From NCBI GenBank assembly GCA_951812725.1, contig OX638330.1:4567405-4631404 (forward strand): a stretch of 64,000 bases of DNA, read 5' to 3'. Below the pieces are notes generated by a model. The model saw only the letters and a list, made by a program, of their open reading frames with translations. It did no database searches and had not been told where the DNA came from. The position numbers and the translations under genes were made by a program. Position 1 is the first letter of the stretch, and the number at the start of each line of letters is the position of its first letter. Shown here piece by piece: positions 34,162-42,991 of the stretch. Source of the DNA: an uncultured Caldilineaceae bacterium. GTDB taxonomy: Bacteria; Chloroflexota; Anaerolineae; Caldilineales; Caldilineaceae.

Positions 34162-34332
34162 CAGGGGAGGAGGACCACGCCGTGGCGCACAAATGCTCGG
34201 TTATCCTGGTCACGCTGGCTGGTGACGGGGGTAACGTCTGGGAGAGGGCGTAAAGGGGTTGGAGAGGATGGCCTACGCCAACTGAAGTCGCGGCTGTCAA
34301 TGGTTCCTTCGCAGGGTCTTAAGATACCGTAG

Positions 34333-35688
34333 TCAACGCACTTGCAGACAGGCCGCGCGCGCGGCCATGAATGGAAGCTCACTCATGGCCGGATGCGGGC
34401 CGTACAGGGAAGCGAGCGTTTCGATCGTCGCCTCTGTCCTGATAGCCACAGCCACGGGAGCCAGCGTATCGGCGGCCTGATAGCCCACAGCCAATCCGCC
34501 GACCACCTGCCTGTTCCGATTCCACGCCAGCCTTATAAAGCCTTCGGTATGTCCTGAGATATGCGTCTTCAGGCCAGACTCCATTGCCACTTCCACACTC
34601 TGCACTGAATTGTCGGCAGCCAACAGTGCGCCCACCTGCGCCACCTGCGGATTGGAGAGAAACGGGATCACCATACAGGTTTCGTCGTATGGTTCTGTTT
34701 TCTGCCCGGTGGCATGGAGTGCGGCAACACGGGCATGGGCCATGGATACACTTCCCGCTCTGACCTGTCGCGCGTCACCGGCTATATAGATTCCCTCAAT
34801 GTTCGTCTGCCCATATCCATTGGAACGCACAGATCCCCGCGCGTCAACCTGCACGCCTGCGGCCTCCATATTCAGCGGCGCGATGTTGGGTCGGTTGCCG
34901 ATGGTCACAAAGGCCATCTCCGCCTCATAGCGCGTGCCGTTCGGTTTCACAGCTGCGACCCGCCCGTCATATCGTTCCAGCTCCACAACGGGCTCTCCCG
35001 GCCGGATCCGGACGCCTCTCCGCTGCAGCATATCGACCAGGAATGGGTCGGCATCGGGAGCAATGGCACAGCTTGGACCCCCAGGCAGGACAAGCCAGGT
35101 CACGTCGATATTGAGTGCGCTGAAGATGTGGACAAACTCGAACCCGGTCGGACCATCTCCGATCACGATCATAGTTGCTGGAAGATTCGGCATTTCGTGG
35201 GCTGTACCAGGTGAGAAGACTCGTCTGCCGTCCGGGGCCAAGGGCGGCGGCACGAATGGCGTTGACCCTGCGGCCACAATGAACGCATCGGCCTCTATTG
35301 TCATATCGCCTTCGGAATCGCTCGCTATCGTCAACTGGCTTGGCGACTGGAATGATGCTTTGCCCGCGACCGTCCGTACGCCAAGATTTTGCAACTTTCG
35401 CGCTTGCTGTGCGCTCCACCGCGTGGCAATTCTGTCGGCATGCGCACGCACCTCGGCAAGGTCGAACTGACTCCTATCTGGCAACCCGCTTGTTGCAGAC
35501 GCGAATGGGCCATGTGTGGTATCCAGGTTGTCTACAGCGGTCATCCATACCCGGCTGGGCAGGAGTTGATGCCAAGCGCCAACGGGGCGGTCCGACACGA
35601 TGGTAACGGGGTCCGTGTAATGGGACGCGATACTGGCCGCTTCTACGCCGGCGGGCCCGCCGCCGATCACAACGATACGCTTGTTCAT
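34333..35688 (-). CDS. FAD-dependent pyridine-nucleotide oxidoreductase lacking redox cysteines
   Basis: The two-dinucleotide-binding-domain flavoprotein has VVIGGGPAGVEAASIA at the N-terminus (FAD), IVIGDGPTGFEFVHIF in the middle (NAD(P)H) and GIYIAGDARQV (FAD). The fold and length (451) match dihydrolipoamide dehydrogenase-like proteins. The usual CxxxxC active disulfide after the first motif is replaced by VGAWHQLLPSRVW, without cysteine. The C-terminal GPHPAMSEL resembles the HPTxSE dimer/active-site motif. It is therefore more like a soluble transhydrogenase or NAD(P)H oxidase. No neighbouring gene suggests a substrate. Confidence 0.8.
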   Translation of the reverse strand: MNKRIVVIGGGPAGVEAASIASHYTDPVTIVSDRPVGAWHQLLPSRVWMTAVDNLDTTHGPFASATSGLPDRSQFDLAEVRAHADRIATRWSAQQARKLQNLGVRTVAGKASFQSPSQLTIASDSEGDMTIEADAFIVAAGSTPFVPPPLAPDGRRVFSPGTAHEMPNLPATMIVIGDGPTGFEFVHIFSALNIDVTWLVLPGGPSCAIAPDADPFLVDMLQRRGVRIRPGEPVVELERYDGRVAAVKPNGTRYEAEMAFVTIGNRPNIAPLNMEAAGVQVDARGSVRSNGYGQTNIEGIYIAGDARQVRAGSVSMAHARVAALHATGQKTEPYDETCMVIPFLSNPQVAQVGALLAADNSVQSVEVAMESGLKTHISGHTEGFIRLAWNRNRQVVGGLAVGYQAADTLAPVAVAIRTEATIETLASLYGPHPAMSELPFMAARAACLQVR

Positions 35689-36035
35689 CAGCTTTCCAGC
35701 TTTATTTGCGAGGATTTCAACTTTCTGGACCGTAAATTTTAGTAACTTCGCTCACGAACGGGTTGGTACGCCCTGTAATTTGCCAGACGCATTTCTGATC
35801 CGGCCGAGGATTGGAGGTATCCGCCAGGATCAGCGCACACATCGAACTGAGCCGCGCCTGTTCAGGGGAAAATTCCGCCAAACTGCTGTGGTTGCATACC
35901 AGCAGAAGGATTATACTACGACAGTGGAGGGTCTGTTCCACGTGAAACTTTGGGCCAAAAGCGCGCCTTGCGCTACATGTTTGCCCGCTGCCAGTCGACC
36001 GTCACTCACAGGCCGCCGGCCGCAAAGGAGACAAG
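35689..36035. other. Divergent intergenic gap holding a parS-like site
   Basis: This separates the flavoprotein gene from the Ldh-family gene. Apart from the parS-like site at 35934 I recognise no gene or repeat. AAGGAGAC (36026-36033) is the ribosome binding site of the downstream gene. Confidence 0.4.
35934..35949. promoter_or_regulatory. parS-like ParB binding site 2
   Basis: TGTTCCACGTGAAACT agrees with the parS consensus TGTTNCACGTGAAACA at 15 of 16 positions, including the full CACGTG centre. Confidence 0.6.
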
Positions 36036-37082
36036 ATGATAACGAAAACCGCGGAAGAGCTTCATTCCCAGATTAAGCGGGTCCTGCTGGCTGCCGGCGC
36101 GGATGAGGGCAACGCTGAGGTAGTAGCTCAGCACCTGGTCCGGTCCAACCTCAGCGGTGTGGACACGCACGGCATCTGGACCATCCCCATTTACGTGGCC
36201 GGCACACTGGCCAGCGAACTCCTGCCCGCGGGCAAACCGGGAATCCTGCAGGAGACCCCTACCAGCGCTCTGGTGACCGGCAACTGGACCTTTGGCCACG
36301 TTGCGGCCAAGTATGCGATGGAGCTGGCTATCAGCAAGGCCAGAACGCAGAACATGGCTGTGGTGGGCATGGTGCAGCTGCACCACATCGGGCGGCTGGG
36401 CACGTACGTGGAGATGGCGGCGGCAGAAAACATGATCGGCATGGTCTGGGGCGGGGGCTACGGCCGGGTGGAGCCAGTGTCTGTGCCGTACGGGGGCAAG
36501 AGCCGCGTGCTGCACACCAATCCGATCTCAGTCGGGCTGCCGGCCGGTGAGGAGTCAACGATGATGTTTGACTGGGCCACGACCGCGCTCTCCGGCGTCA
36601 AGGTTGAGAATGCCTACCGTCGCGGCGAGCAGCTGCCCCCGAACAGCATTGTTGACAAGGATGGCGTCCCGACTACGAACCCGGACGACTTTTTCGCGGG
36701 CGGCGGGCATCTGCCGTTCGGCGCGCATAAGGGTTATACACTGATGATGACTGCCGAGTTTCTCGGGCGGATCTTCACCGGCACCGACAGTTACGCGGAG
36801 GCAGGCCGCGGCGGGCCCATCTTTCTCCACCAAGGCGTCACCATGATGGCGATCAAGGCAGACCTCTTTCAGCCCTTCGCCGAATATGCCGAACGGGCGG
36901 ACGAGATGGAGAGGCGGGTGCGAGCGGTGCCGCCGGCGCCGGGCTTCGACAGGGTGCTGGCGCCGGGCGATATGGAGGCGGGTACGCGGGAGCAGAGACG
37001 GCGTGAGGGGATTCCAATCGCCGAAGACATCTGGCAATCCTTCAAAGAGGCGGCTGCACTGGTTGGCGTGGAAATCACATAG
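36036..37082 (+). CDS. Ldh_2-family NAD(P)-dependent dehydrogenase (malate/L-lactate type)
   Basis: The 348-residue protein shows the family signatures HLVRSNLSGVDTHGI (catalytic His), MVQLHHIGRLGTYVEMAA, HTNPISVGLPAG, FGAHKGYTLMMTAEFL and a C-terminal GIPIAEDIWQSFKE. These enzymes interconvert 2-hydroxy and 2-oxo acids (malate, lactate, ureidoglycolate, sulfolactate) or reduce cyclic imines; the substrate cannot be told from sequence. The start is ATG behind AAGGAGAC. An RraA-like gene follows 53 bp downstream, so the pair probably acts on one 2-oxo/2-hydroxy acid route. Confidence 0.88.
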   Translation: MITKTAEELHSQIKRVLLAAGADEGNAEVVAQHLVRSNLSGVDTHGIWTIPIYVAGTLASELLPAGKPGILQETPTSALVTGNWTFGHVAAKYAMELAISKARTQNMAVVGMVQLHHIGRLGTYVEMAAAENMIGMVWGGGYGRVEPVSVPYGGKSRVLHTNPISVGLPAGEESTMMFDWATTALSGVKVENAYRRGEQLPPNSIVDKDGVPTTNPDDFFAGGGHLPFGAHKGYTLMMTAEFLGRIFTGTDSYAEAGRGGPIFLHQGVTMMAIKADLFQPFAEYAERADEMERRVRAVPPAPGFDRVLAPGDMEAGTREQRRREGIPIAEDIWQSFKEAAALVGVEIT

Positions 37083-37135
37083 ATTACAATGGTTACAACC
37101 CACCGGCCGCTGAGGTTAAGTTCCAGGAGATCACG

Positions 37136-37831
37136 ATGACAGACTCGCAACTCTCTGCCGAAACGCTTGACGCGCTGCGCCGGATCGACAGCGCCACAAT
37201 CGCCAATGCCATCGAACATTTTGAGGTGCGCGACCCGGTCACTGGCTACGCCTCGCTGGAGTTGCGTTGTCAGTTCCCGGAGCATGAGCCGATGGTCGGC
37301 TTTGCGGTGACGGCCACCCAAGACACGACCAGCGCGGGCGATGACAGGGCTATACGGCTGCCCGAGGTACTGGACATGGTCCACGCCGCGCCCAAACCGG
37401 CCATCCTGGTCGTCCAGTATACGGGCGCCGACCGCTTGCGCAGCTGCGTGGCGGGCGACATGTTCTGCACGGCGCTGCAGAAACTGGGCGCGGTGGGGCT
37501 GGTGACCGATATGGGTAGCCGTGATTTTGGCGGCATTCAGCGGCGCGCGCCGGGGTTCCAGCTCTTCTGCCCCGGCGCGGTCGTCTCGCATGGATACGGC
37601 GCGTTCACGAATCTGGATATAACGGTTTCGATTCATGGGCTGACCATTCAACCGGGCGACCTGTTGCACGGGGACGTCAACGGTGTGGTGTCGATCCCTC
37701 TCGCTATCGCCGAAGACGTCATTGTCCAGGCACAACGCGTCCTGGAGGGGGAGAGAACCTACTTCGATTTCCTTGCAAGCGACCAGTTCAGCTTCGAGGG
37801 ATTGAGGCGGCGCATGGGAGGCCAGGAATAG
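37136..37831 (+). CDS. RraA-like / 4-hydroxy-4-methyl-2-oxoglutarate aldolase family protein
   Basis: The 231-residue protein has the family's start (RRIDSATIANAIEHFEVRDP), central ALQKLGAVGLVTDMGSRDF (the Arg-Asp pair contacting substrate and metal) and GDLLHGDVNGVVSIP near the C-terminus. Members are either class II pyruvate aldolases (HMG/CHA aldolase, oxaloacetate decarboxylase) or RNase E inhibitors. With an Ldh_2 dehydrogenase upstream, the aldolase/decarboxylase reading is favoured. The start is ATG 37136 behind CCAGGAG. Confidence 0.82.
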   Translation: MTDSQLSAETLDALRRIDSATIANAIEHFEVRDPVTGYASLELRCQFPEHEPMVGFAVTATQDTTSAGDDRAIRLPEVLDMVHAAPKPAILVVQYTGADRLRSCVAGDMFCTALQKLGAVGLVTDMGSRDFGGIQRRAPGFQLFCPGAVVSHGYGAFTNLDITVSIHGLTIQPGDLLHGDVNGVVSIPLAIAEDVIVQAQRVLEGERTYFDFLASDQFSFEGLRRRMGGQE

Positions 37832-37954
37832 CGCCTGCCCGGCTTGCGGGCGCAGGCGCATTCCTCAGCGCTGTGGACAGTGACCTTTGCTGTCGACTAT
37901 GTGGTAGTCAACTATGCGCTAGTATGCGCAACCCACCGCGGTTGCGGGCTGATG

Positions 37955-38923
37955 TCAACTGTCGGGGGTGACAAGATGCAGCGGCTCCAGCCCCTGGGAG
38001 ACGCGCTCGACGTTGGTGGCGGCGGCCTGGCCGCGGCGCTGTGTGGTCTCTTTGGTTACGCCGGCGATGTGCGGGGTGCAGTACATGTTGTCCATCTGCA
38101 GCAGCGGGTGGGAGTTGGGCAGCGGCTCGGTCGCGAACGCGTCCATTCCGGCGGCCCGGATTTGCCCGCTCTGTAAGGCCTCGACCAGCGCGTCCTCGTC
38201 CACCAGCAGCCCGCGCGCCACGTTGATCAACACGGCAGTCGGCTTCATCAGCTCGAACTGCCGCGCCCCGATCATGTGCTTGGTCAGCGCCGTGCTGGGC
38301 GTGTGGAGCGACAGATAGTCGGCCTCGGCGATCAGATGCTCCATGTCGCTGGGATCCCCGAAGAAGGAGACATTACACTCGTCGCGCACGGACTGCGGGA
38401 TGTCGGCGATGTCGACCGCCATGACTTCCATGCCCATTGCGTGGCCGCGCTTGGCCAGTTCGCGTCCGCTCGCGCCCAGGCCGACCAGGCCGAGTTTCTT
38501 GCCGGCCAGCTCGTCGTTCAGGGGCAGGCTGAAGCGCTCGGCGCGCATGTTTGCCTGCGCGGTGCGATGGTTCTTGGCGATCAGGAGCATCAGGGTAAGC
38601 GCGTGCTCGGCGAGGGCGACGGCACTGAAAGGGCCGGGGGTATTTGCGAACGGCATCTCTTTTCTGAAGAAGTATGGCATATCCCAGTGATCGACGCCGA
38701 CCGAGAGCACCTGCCATAGCTTGACGCCGGCATTGACTGCCGCATCGACCATCTCGTGCGTGCAGCCCGCGCACGCCACCACGACGTCGATGCCTTCAAA
38801 CTGCGGAGCCACCGGTTTGTCATGATCGTACATCGTGATTGGATAGCGTCCGTCGACCGCTTCTACGAAGCCATCGTACCAGTACTGCATGACGGGGTTG
38901 AAGGGAAGAAAGAGAATTTGCAT
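37955..38923 (-). CDS. D-isomer-specific 2-hydroxyacid dehydrogenase
   Basis: The NAD-binding motif KKLGLVGLGASGRELA is clear, followed by the catalytic Arg in LINVARGLLVDEDAL, the Glu region (FATEPLPNSHP) and the His in MYCTPHIAGVT. The enzyme reduces 2-oxo acids or oxidises D-2-hydroxy acids; phosphoglycerate dehydrogenase-like and glyoxylate reductase-like substrates are possible. The start is ATG 38923 with GAGG eight bases upstream; the frame extends to 39007 through a repeat tract but is not likely translated there. It is the last gene of a minus-strand catabolic series (44500 to 37955). Confidence 0.87.
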   Translation of the reverse strand: MQILFLPFNPVMQYWYDGFVEAVDGRYPITMYDHDKPVAPQFEGIDVVVACAGCTHEMVDAAVNAGVKLWQVLSVGVDHWDMPYFFRKEMPFANTPGPFSAVALAEHALTLMLLIAKNHRTAQANMRAERFSLPLNDELAGKKLGLVGLGASGRELAKRGHAMGMEVMAVDIADIPQSVRDECNVSFFGDPSDMEHLIAEADYLSLHTPSTALTKHMIGARQFELMKPTAVLINVARGLLVDEDALVEALQSGQIRAAGMDAFATEPLPNSHPLLQMDNMYCTPHIAGVTKETTQRRGQAAATNVERVSQGLEPLHLVTPDS

Positions 38924-38942
38924 TGTCAGAACCTCGAAAGGG

Positions 38943-38975
38943 CAGTGGTTAGTGGACAGTGGATAGTGGTCAGGG
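38943..38975. repeat. GTGGTCA-type short tandem tract
   Basis: Units GTGGTTA, GTGGACA, GTGGATA and GTGGTCA lie between two minus-strand genes; same family as 4744. Confidence 0.6.
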
Positions 38976-39047
38976 AACAGCCAGCGCATTTCTCCCCATG
39001 ATGCCATGTAAGCGGTGGGGCATCAAACCTGGAGGGGGCGGCGCGGG

Positions 39048-40097
39048 TCAGGCTTCAATTGTGACGCCGAGGCTGTCTGCGGTCTCGTTGATTTCCTGCC
39101 AGATGGTGTCTTCGACCGGAATGCCGTGCTCGCCGCGTTGTTGGGCGGTGCGGTACTCGGGTTCGCCGGGGAAGAGGACCTCGCTGACGCCGGGTTGGGG
39201 GCGCGCCGACTTTACCCAGGCGATCTGCTCCTGGACGGTCTCGATGAAGTCGTCGTATGGGAGCAGGGCTTCGATGTTGATGGCCTGGAAGTAGACGCCG
39301 TTGCCGGTCTGCTCGCGCTCTTTGCCGGTACAGCCGGCGCCGGAGAGCGCGCCGGCCAGCAACTCGGCCACGATGCCGAGCGCAAAGCCCTTGTGGCCTA
39401 CGATTCCGCCCAGGGGCAGGAGCGCGCCCGCGGGGGGGCCGTAGAAGGCGGCGGGATCGGTGGTGGGGTTGCCTTCGGCGTCGACGATTACGCCTTCGGG
39501 CAGCTGCTTGCCGGCGTATTGGGTAACGCGGACTTTGCCTTCGGGGAATACCGAGGTCGTTATGTCAACCATGACGGGCCAAGGCCCGCCGCTCGGCATG
39601 GCGAAGGCGATGGGGTTGGGGGAGAGCCGCCGTTCGGCGCCGCCATACGGGGCGACCGAGCCGGTGGTGCCATAGGAGTTGACGACGGCCATGCCGATCA
39701 TACGCTCCTCGGCGGCCATGGTGGGGTATTCGCCGACGCGCCCGACGTGCTGGCTGCCGCGCACAACGACGGTGCCGATGGCAACCTGGCGCGCCTTCTC
39801 GATCGCGAGCTTCATCGCCTGGCGGGCGATGACCATGCCCCAGCCCTGTTGGGCCTGGATGACGGCGGAGGCCGGTGTCTCGCGTTCGATCTCGATAGGG
39901 GTGCCGGGACGGATGGCGCCGCTGCGAATCTGGCCAACGTATTGCGGTATTCTCATCACGCCATGCGAGTCGTGTCCCAGCAGGTTGGCGCGCACGAGCA
40001 CTTCGCAGACGGCTTCGGACTCGGCGTGGGGCGAGCCGGCCGCGTCCAGGATCCGGGTGCCGATGTCTTGCAGTTGGGCGGCAGTCAGGTATTTCAT
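39048..40097 (-). CDS. Second Ldh_2-family dehydrogenase
   Basis: The 349-residue protein has the same fold as the gene at 36036, with LLGHDSHGVMRIPQYV (catalytic His), VVVRGSQHVGRVGEYPTMAA, LSPNPIAFAMPSG and GIVGHKGFALGIVAELL. The two are clearly divergent in sequence, so they are not recent duplicates and may act on different 2-hydroxy acids. It lies 46 bp downstream of a PhyH dioxygenase gene on the same strand. The dioxygenase could make the hydroxylated acid that this enzyme oxidises; that link is inference. Confidence 0.88.
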   Translation of the reverse strand: MKYLTAAQLQDIGTRILDAAGSPHAESEAVCEVLVRANLLGHDSHGVMRIPQYVGQIRSGAIRPGTPIEIERETPASAVIQAQQGWGMVIARQAMKLAIEKARQVAIGTVVVRGSQHVGRVGEYPTMAAEERMIGMAVVNSYGTTGSVAPYGGAERRLSPNPIAFAMPSGGPWPVMVDITTSVFPEGKVRVTQYAGKQLPEGVIVDAEGNPTTDPAAFYGPPAGALLPLGGIVGHKGFALGIVAELLAGALSGAGCTGKEREQTGNGVYFQAINIEALLPYDDFIETVQEQIAWVKSARPQPGVSEVLFPGEPEYRTAQQRGEHGIPVEDTIWQEINETADSLGVTIEA

Positions 40098-40143
40098 GTA
40101 GATCGCTCCAGGTGGGTGTTCTGCGGAATACGGTGGCCGCGAT

Positions 40144-40935
40144 TCAGGCCAGGACCTTCACACTGTTGTCGTCGAGCGGCGCGAGCGGCGTGAAGTCGCG
40201 GTTGTTCTGATACCACGGGCGCTCGGTGCCGGTGCAGGCGTTGCTGACGGCGTTGTAGATCAGGTACATGATGGCCCGCCGCCATGGGGAGACGTTGTTG
40301 GCCGAACCGTGCAGCACGTTGCAGTGGATGAATGCGACCGAGCCGGCCGGCCCGACCAGCGCTTCGATCCCGTTCTCGGCGGCGAGCCGTTCAAAGGTGG
40401 CGTTGTCGATGTGATGCAGCGCGTATCCTCGCCCGGCGGCGTCCTTGTGCAGCTTGGCGTCCAGCAGGCCATGGCGTTGCGAGCCAGGCACGATCAGGAG
40501 GGGAGAGGTGACCGCGGTACAGTCGTCGATGAAGACCGATACCATGATGCAGTTCGGTTCGGGCATGCCGTCGATCGAATTCCAGGGCGGGTAGTCCTGG
40601 TGCCAGTCCCAGGAGGCGCCGCCGCCGAAGCCCTGCTTGGGGTTGAGACGGCTCTGATGGAGATAGACGTCGTCGCGCAACAGCTGGCGGACGGGGTTCA
40701 AGAGACGGGGCAGCAGGGTCAGGCAGCGGAATGGCTCGGAATAGGTATGCGCGCCGAAGGCGAGCCTGACGGAGGATGGATCTTCCTTTTCGGTGATTAT
40801 CTCCGGGCCTGAGCGATTGAGGATCGCGGGCACCGCTTCCTGCAGGACGGCTACTTCATCGCTGGCGAGGAGATCGGGGAAGAAGAGGTAGCCCTGTTCA
40901 TTGTATTGCGTAATCTGCGCGTTGGTGAGTTTCAT
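40144..40935 (-). CDS. Phytanoyl-CoA dioxygenase (PhyH) family protein 1
   Basis: An Fe(II)/2-oxoglutarate-dependent dioxygenase fold. The facial triad is seen as HQD in WDWHQDYPPWNS and the distal His in VLHGSANNVSPWRRAIMYL, where Arg binds 2-oxoglutarate. The DYPPWNSIDGMP loop resembles ectoine/proline-hydroxylase-like members. It hydroxylates an unactivated carbon of a small molecule. The product is 263 residues from ATG 40935; an extension to 41016 runs into repeat DNA and is rejected. It is followed by an Ldh_2 gene. Confidence 0.85.
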   Translation of the reverse strand: MKLTNAQITQYNEQGYLFFPDLLASDEVAVLQEAVPAILNRSGPEIITEKEDPSSVRLAFGAHTYSEPFRCLTLLPRLLNPVRQLLRDDVYLHQSRLNPKQGFGGGASWDWHQDYPPWNSIDGMPEPNCIMVSVFIDDCTAVTSPLLIVPGSQRHGLLDAKLHKDAAGRGYALHHIDNATFERLAAENGIEALVGPAGSVAFIHCNVLHGSANNVSPWRRAIMYLIYNAVSNACTGTERPWYQNNRDFTPLAPLDDNSVKVLA

Positions 40936-40974
40936 GTTTTCTATCTCCACAGATCGATCCGCGATGGGGCGCGG

Positions 40975-41215
40975 TGAAAACCTTTTTTGTCCACGAAGGG
41001 CCACGGAGAACTGCAACTGCTACACCTTTTTGTCCACGAAGGGCCGCGAAGGACCGCGAAGGGCCGCGAAGAACTGCAACGGCAACTTCTTTTGTCCACG
41101 AAGGACACGGAGGACCACGGAGAACTGCAACTGCTACACCTTTTTGTCCACGAAGGGCCGCGAAGAACACCTTTCTTATCCACGAAGGGGCGCGAGGAAC
41201 ACCAGCGGCGGATTG
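40975..41215. repeat. Degenerate array of CCACGAAGG / GAGAACTGCAAC units
   Basis: About five partial units of the type CTTTTTTGTCCACGAAGG, then GCCACGGAGAACTGCAACTG, are repeated with changes between two PhyH genes. Related single units occur at about 24330-24400. The rest of the gap up to 41311 has no gene. Confidence 0.75.
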
Positions 41216-41311
41216 GGTTTTCATTGGGTGACTGGGCAGCCATTTAGGGATCAGCCGCACTTTGCTTCTGCAAATCGCTGTTCTGACTGATGTCGGCGTT
41301 CCCTGGTGATA

Positions 41312-42148
41312 TCAACGCTCTTTTGCCCACATGCCGGGGTCGGAGGAGGAGTAGGGCCAGCCTGAACCGCCGACCATGCGGAAATCATCCTTTTTGCCGC
41401 ATAGCCAGTAGAACATTTCGGCGACGCGCGGGACCGATTGCCATTTGTGGTGGCTGCCGCAGAAATAGTTGCTGGTGAAGGAATAGTCGGCGCCGGCGAA
41501 ATCGAAATCGGGGCGCGCGTTCCAGTCGCGCGCGGGCGGCGTTGTGCGCCAATAGACCCACTTCAGCAGGTTGCGGGTCGATTGATCGACCTTGTCAGGC
41601 TGACGATGCCAGATCGAATAGGCTGTGACGAATACCGAGCCGGCGGGCGCGGTGGTCGGTACCTGGCCGGCCAGATGCCCGAAGCGCTCTATGTCCTCTC
41701 TTGTTATGGGTACAAGGTGGGAGCCGGGCAGGAACAGGGTGGGGCCCATCTCCAGGCTGTTGGACTGGGGAATATAGAAGACTTGCAGCAGATTGCAGGC
41801 GCGTTCGAAGTCGGAACCGGCGTCGATGTGCCAGTATCTGGCTGCTTCCGGCCCCACCAGGCGATGGTTGGCCATCCACTCGGGGAGCTGGAAGTTGGCG
41901 CCCAGCAGGGAGCGGATGACGCCGGCGACGGCGGGATGCAGCAGCACCTCGTCGATGAAGCGTTCATCGCGCACGAGCTGATGGGGGTCTGCTCCTTCCT
42001 CGTCAAGGTATTGGAAAACCCAGCGGTTGGTGGATTCCGGTATCACGCCTTCGAGGGTGAGAAGGCCGGTTTTGCAGAATTCCAGGACCTCCTCATCGGT
42101 CAAGGTAGGCTGGATGTCATCGGTCGCGCGAAGGGCTTCATTCGCCAT
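41312..42148 (-). CDS. Phytanoyl-CoA dioxygenase (PhyH) family protein 2
   Basis: The 278-residue protein has the HxD of the iron site in RYWHIDAGSDFE and the distal His in AYSIWHRQPDKVDQSTRNLL. FLPGSHLVPITREDIERFG is a typical PhyH loop. It is only distantly similar to the copy at 40144. Trp-rich C-terminal sequence (GSHHKWQSVPRVAEMFYWL) may form the substrate lid. It lies 45 bp downstream of a VOC-family gene and in the same direction, suggesting one operon. Confidence 0.82.
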   Translation of the reverse strand: MANEALRATDDIQPTLTDEEVLEFCKTGLLTLEGVIPESTNRWVFQYLDEEGADPHQLVRDERFIDEVLLHPAVAGVIRSLLGANFQLPEWMANHRLVGPEAARYWHIDAGSDFERACNLLQVFYIPQSNSLEMGPTLFLPGSHLVPITREDIERFGHLAGQVPTTAPAGSVFVTAYSIWHRQPDKVDQSTRNLLKWVYWRTTPPARDWNARPDFDFAGADYSFTSNYFCGSHHKWQSVPRVAEMFYWLCGKKDDFRMVGGSGWPYSSSDPGMWAKER

Positions 42149-42193
42149 TGGTTACCTCCTGCATGTCGTGCACGAGAGCCTTTAGGGTCGCAG

Positions 42194-42604
42194 TCAGATT
42201 TTGGCTTCAAGAATCTGCAGAATTTCGAAAACCATGCCGTTGGGGGAGCGGAAGAATGCCAGACGGCGCGAGCCGAAGGCGGCGCTGATCTCCACCCGTT
42301 CGACCAGCACCTCCAGGCCCATGGCGGTGAGCCGTTCGTACTCCTGGTCCAGGTCATCGACTTCGAAGACGGCGTGGGTCAGGCCGGGCTTGAGCTCGTG
42401 GCCGAGTTTGTCCTCGAAGACCGTTTTGGGCGTGAGGAAGATGCGCGTGCCGCCAAAATCGACGAAGGCGTAGTCGACCTCCTCGCCGTCGGGCGCGGTG
42501 AACATCTCGCGCAGAATCAGTTTGGCGCCGATCTCCTGCCAGAATGCGATTTCGCTGTCGATGTCATCGACTTTCATGCCGATGTTCCAGAGCGAGGCTT
42601 CCAT
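42194..42604 (-). CDS. VOC/glyoxalase-fold protein
   Basis: A single 136-residue unit of the vicinal-oxygen-chelate fold: LWNIGMKVDDIDSEIAFWQE at the start, FVDFGGTRIFLTPK, then LTHAVFEVDDLDQEYERLTA and FFRSPNGMVFEILQ. Such proteins are metal-dependent lyases, isomerases or dioxygenases, or binding proteins. Its ATG directly abuts the TAA of the upstream gene, which implies translational coupling. The substrate is unknown. Confidence 0.8.
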   Translation of the reverse strand: MEASLWNIGMKVDDIDSEIAFWQEIGAKLILREMFTAPDGEEVDYAFVDFGGTRIFLTPKTVFEDKLGHELKPGLTHAVFEVDDLDQEYERLTAMGLEVLVERVEISAAFGSRRLAFFRSPNGMVFEILQILEAKI

Positions 42605-42964
42605 TTATTCCCATTTCTCCAGGATGAACTCGCAGGTCACATGGACGTCGCGGTCGTGTCCGGTCAGGAGCTGGGCCGGGAAACGGATCACGCGCCAGCC
42701 GGCGTTGATGGCGTCCAGTGGGGTCTTATAAGGCCAGTCGGCGGGGTCGAAGGGGCCGTCGGAAACTGCGCCGTCGGCGACTTGCAGCATCCCGATCACT
42801 TCAGAAGTGACGGCGGTGGTGGCGGTCTGCAGGTAGAGCAAGCTCTGTCGTCTGGACCCGTCCTCCTGCAGCGCTTTGCCAAGGTCTCGCAGCCGTTCCT
42901 CGGTCAGTTCACCCCTTTTCAGCTGCTCGATACACGCTTCCAACTGTTGCGCGGCGGTATTCAT
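42605..42964 (-). CDS. Conserved-looking hypothetical protein, 119 residues
   Basis: The N-terminal 60 residues are helical (LEACIEQLKRGELTEERLRD). The C-terminal half contains GPFDPADWPYKTPLDAINAGW and RVIRFPAQLL and ends VHVTCEFILEKWE. I do not recognise a family. It sits between the MlrC-like gene (27 bp upstream) and the VOC gene (adjacent), so it is very probably part of the same operon and may be an accessory or substrate-handling subunit. Confidence 0.6.
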   Translation of the reverse strand: MNTAAQQLEACIEQLKRGELTEERLRDLGKALQEDGSRRQSLLYLQTATTAVTSEVIGMLQVADGAVSDGPFDPADWPYKTPLDAINAGWRVIRFPAQLLTGHDRDVHVTCEFILEKWE

Positions 42965-42991
42965 TGTAAGACGCCCCTTTCTTGCTCGTCC

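Noticed and set aside
40975..41215. CRISPR-like array
   Set aside because: Units are degenerate and irregular in length, with no distinct spacers and no cas genes.
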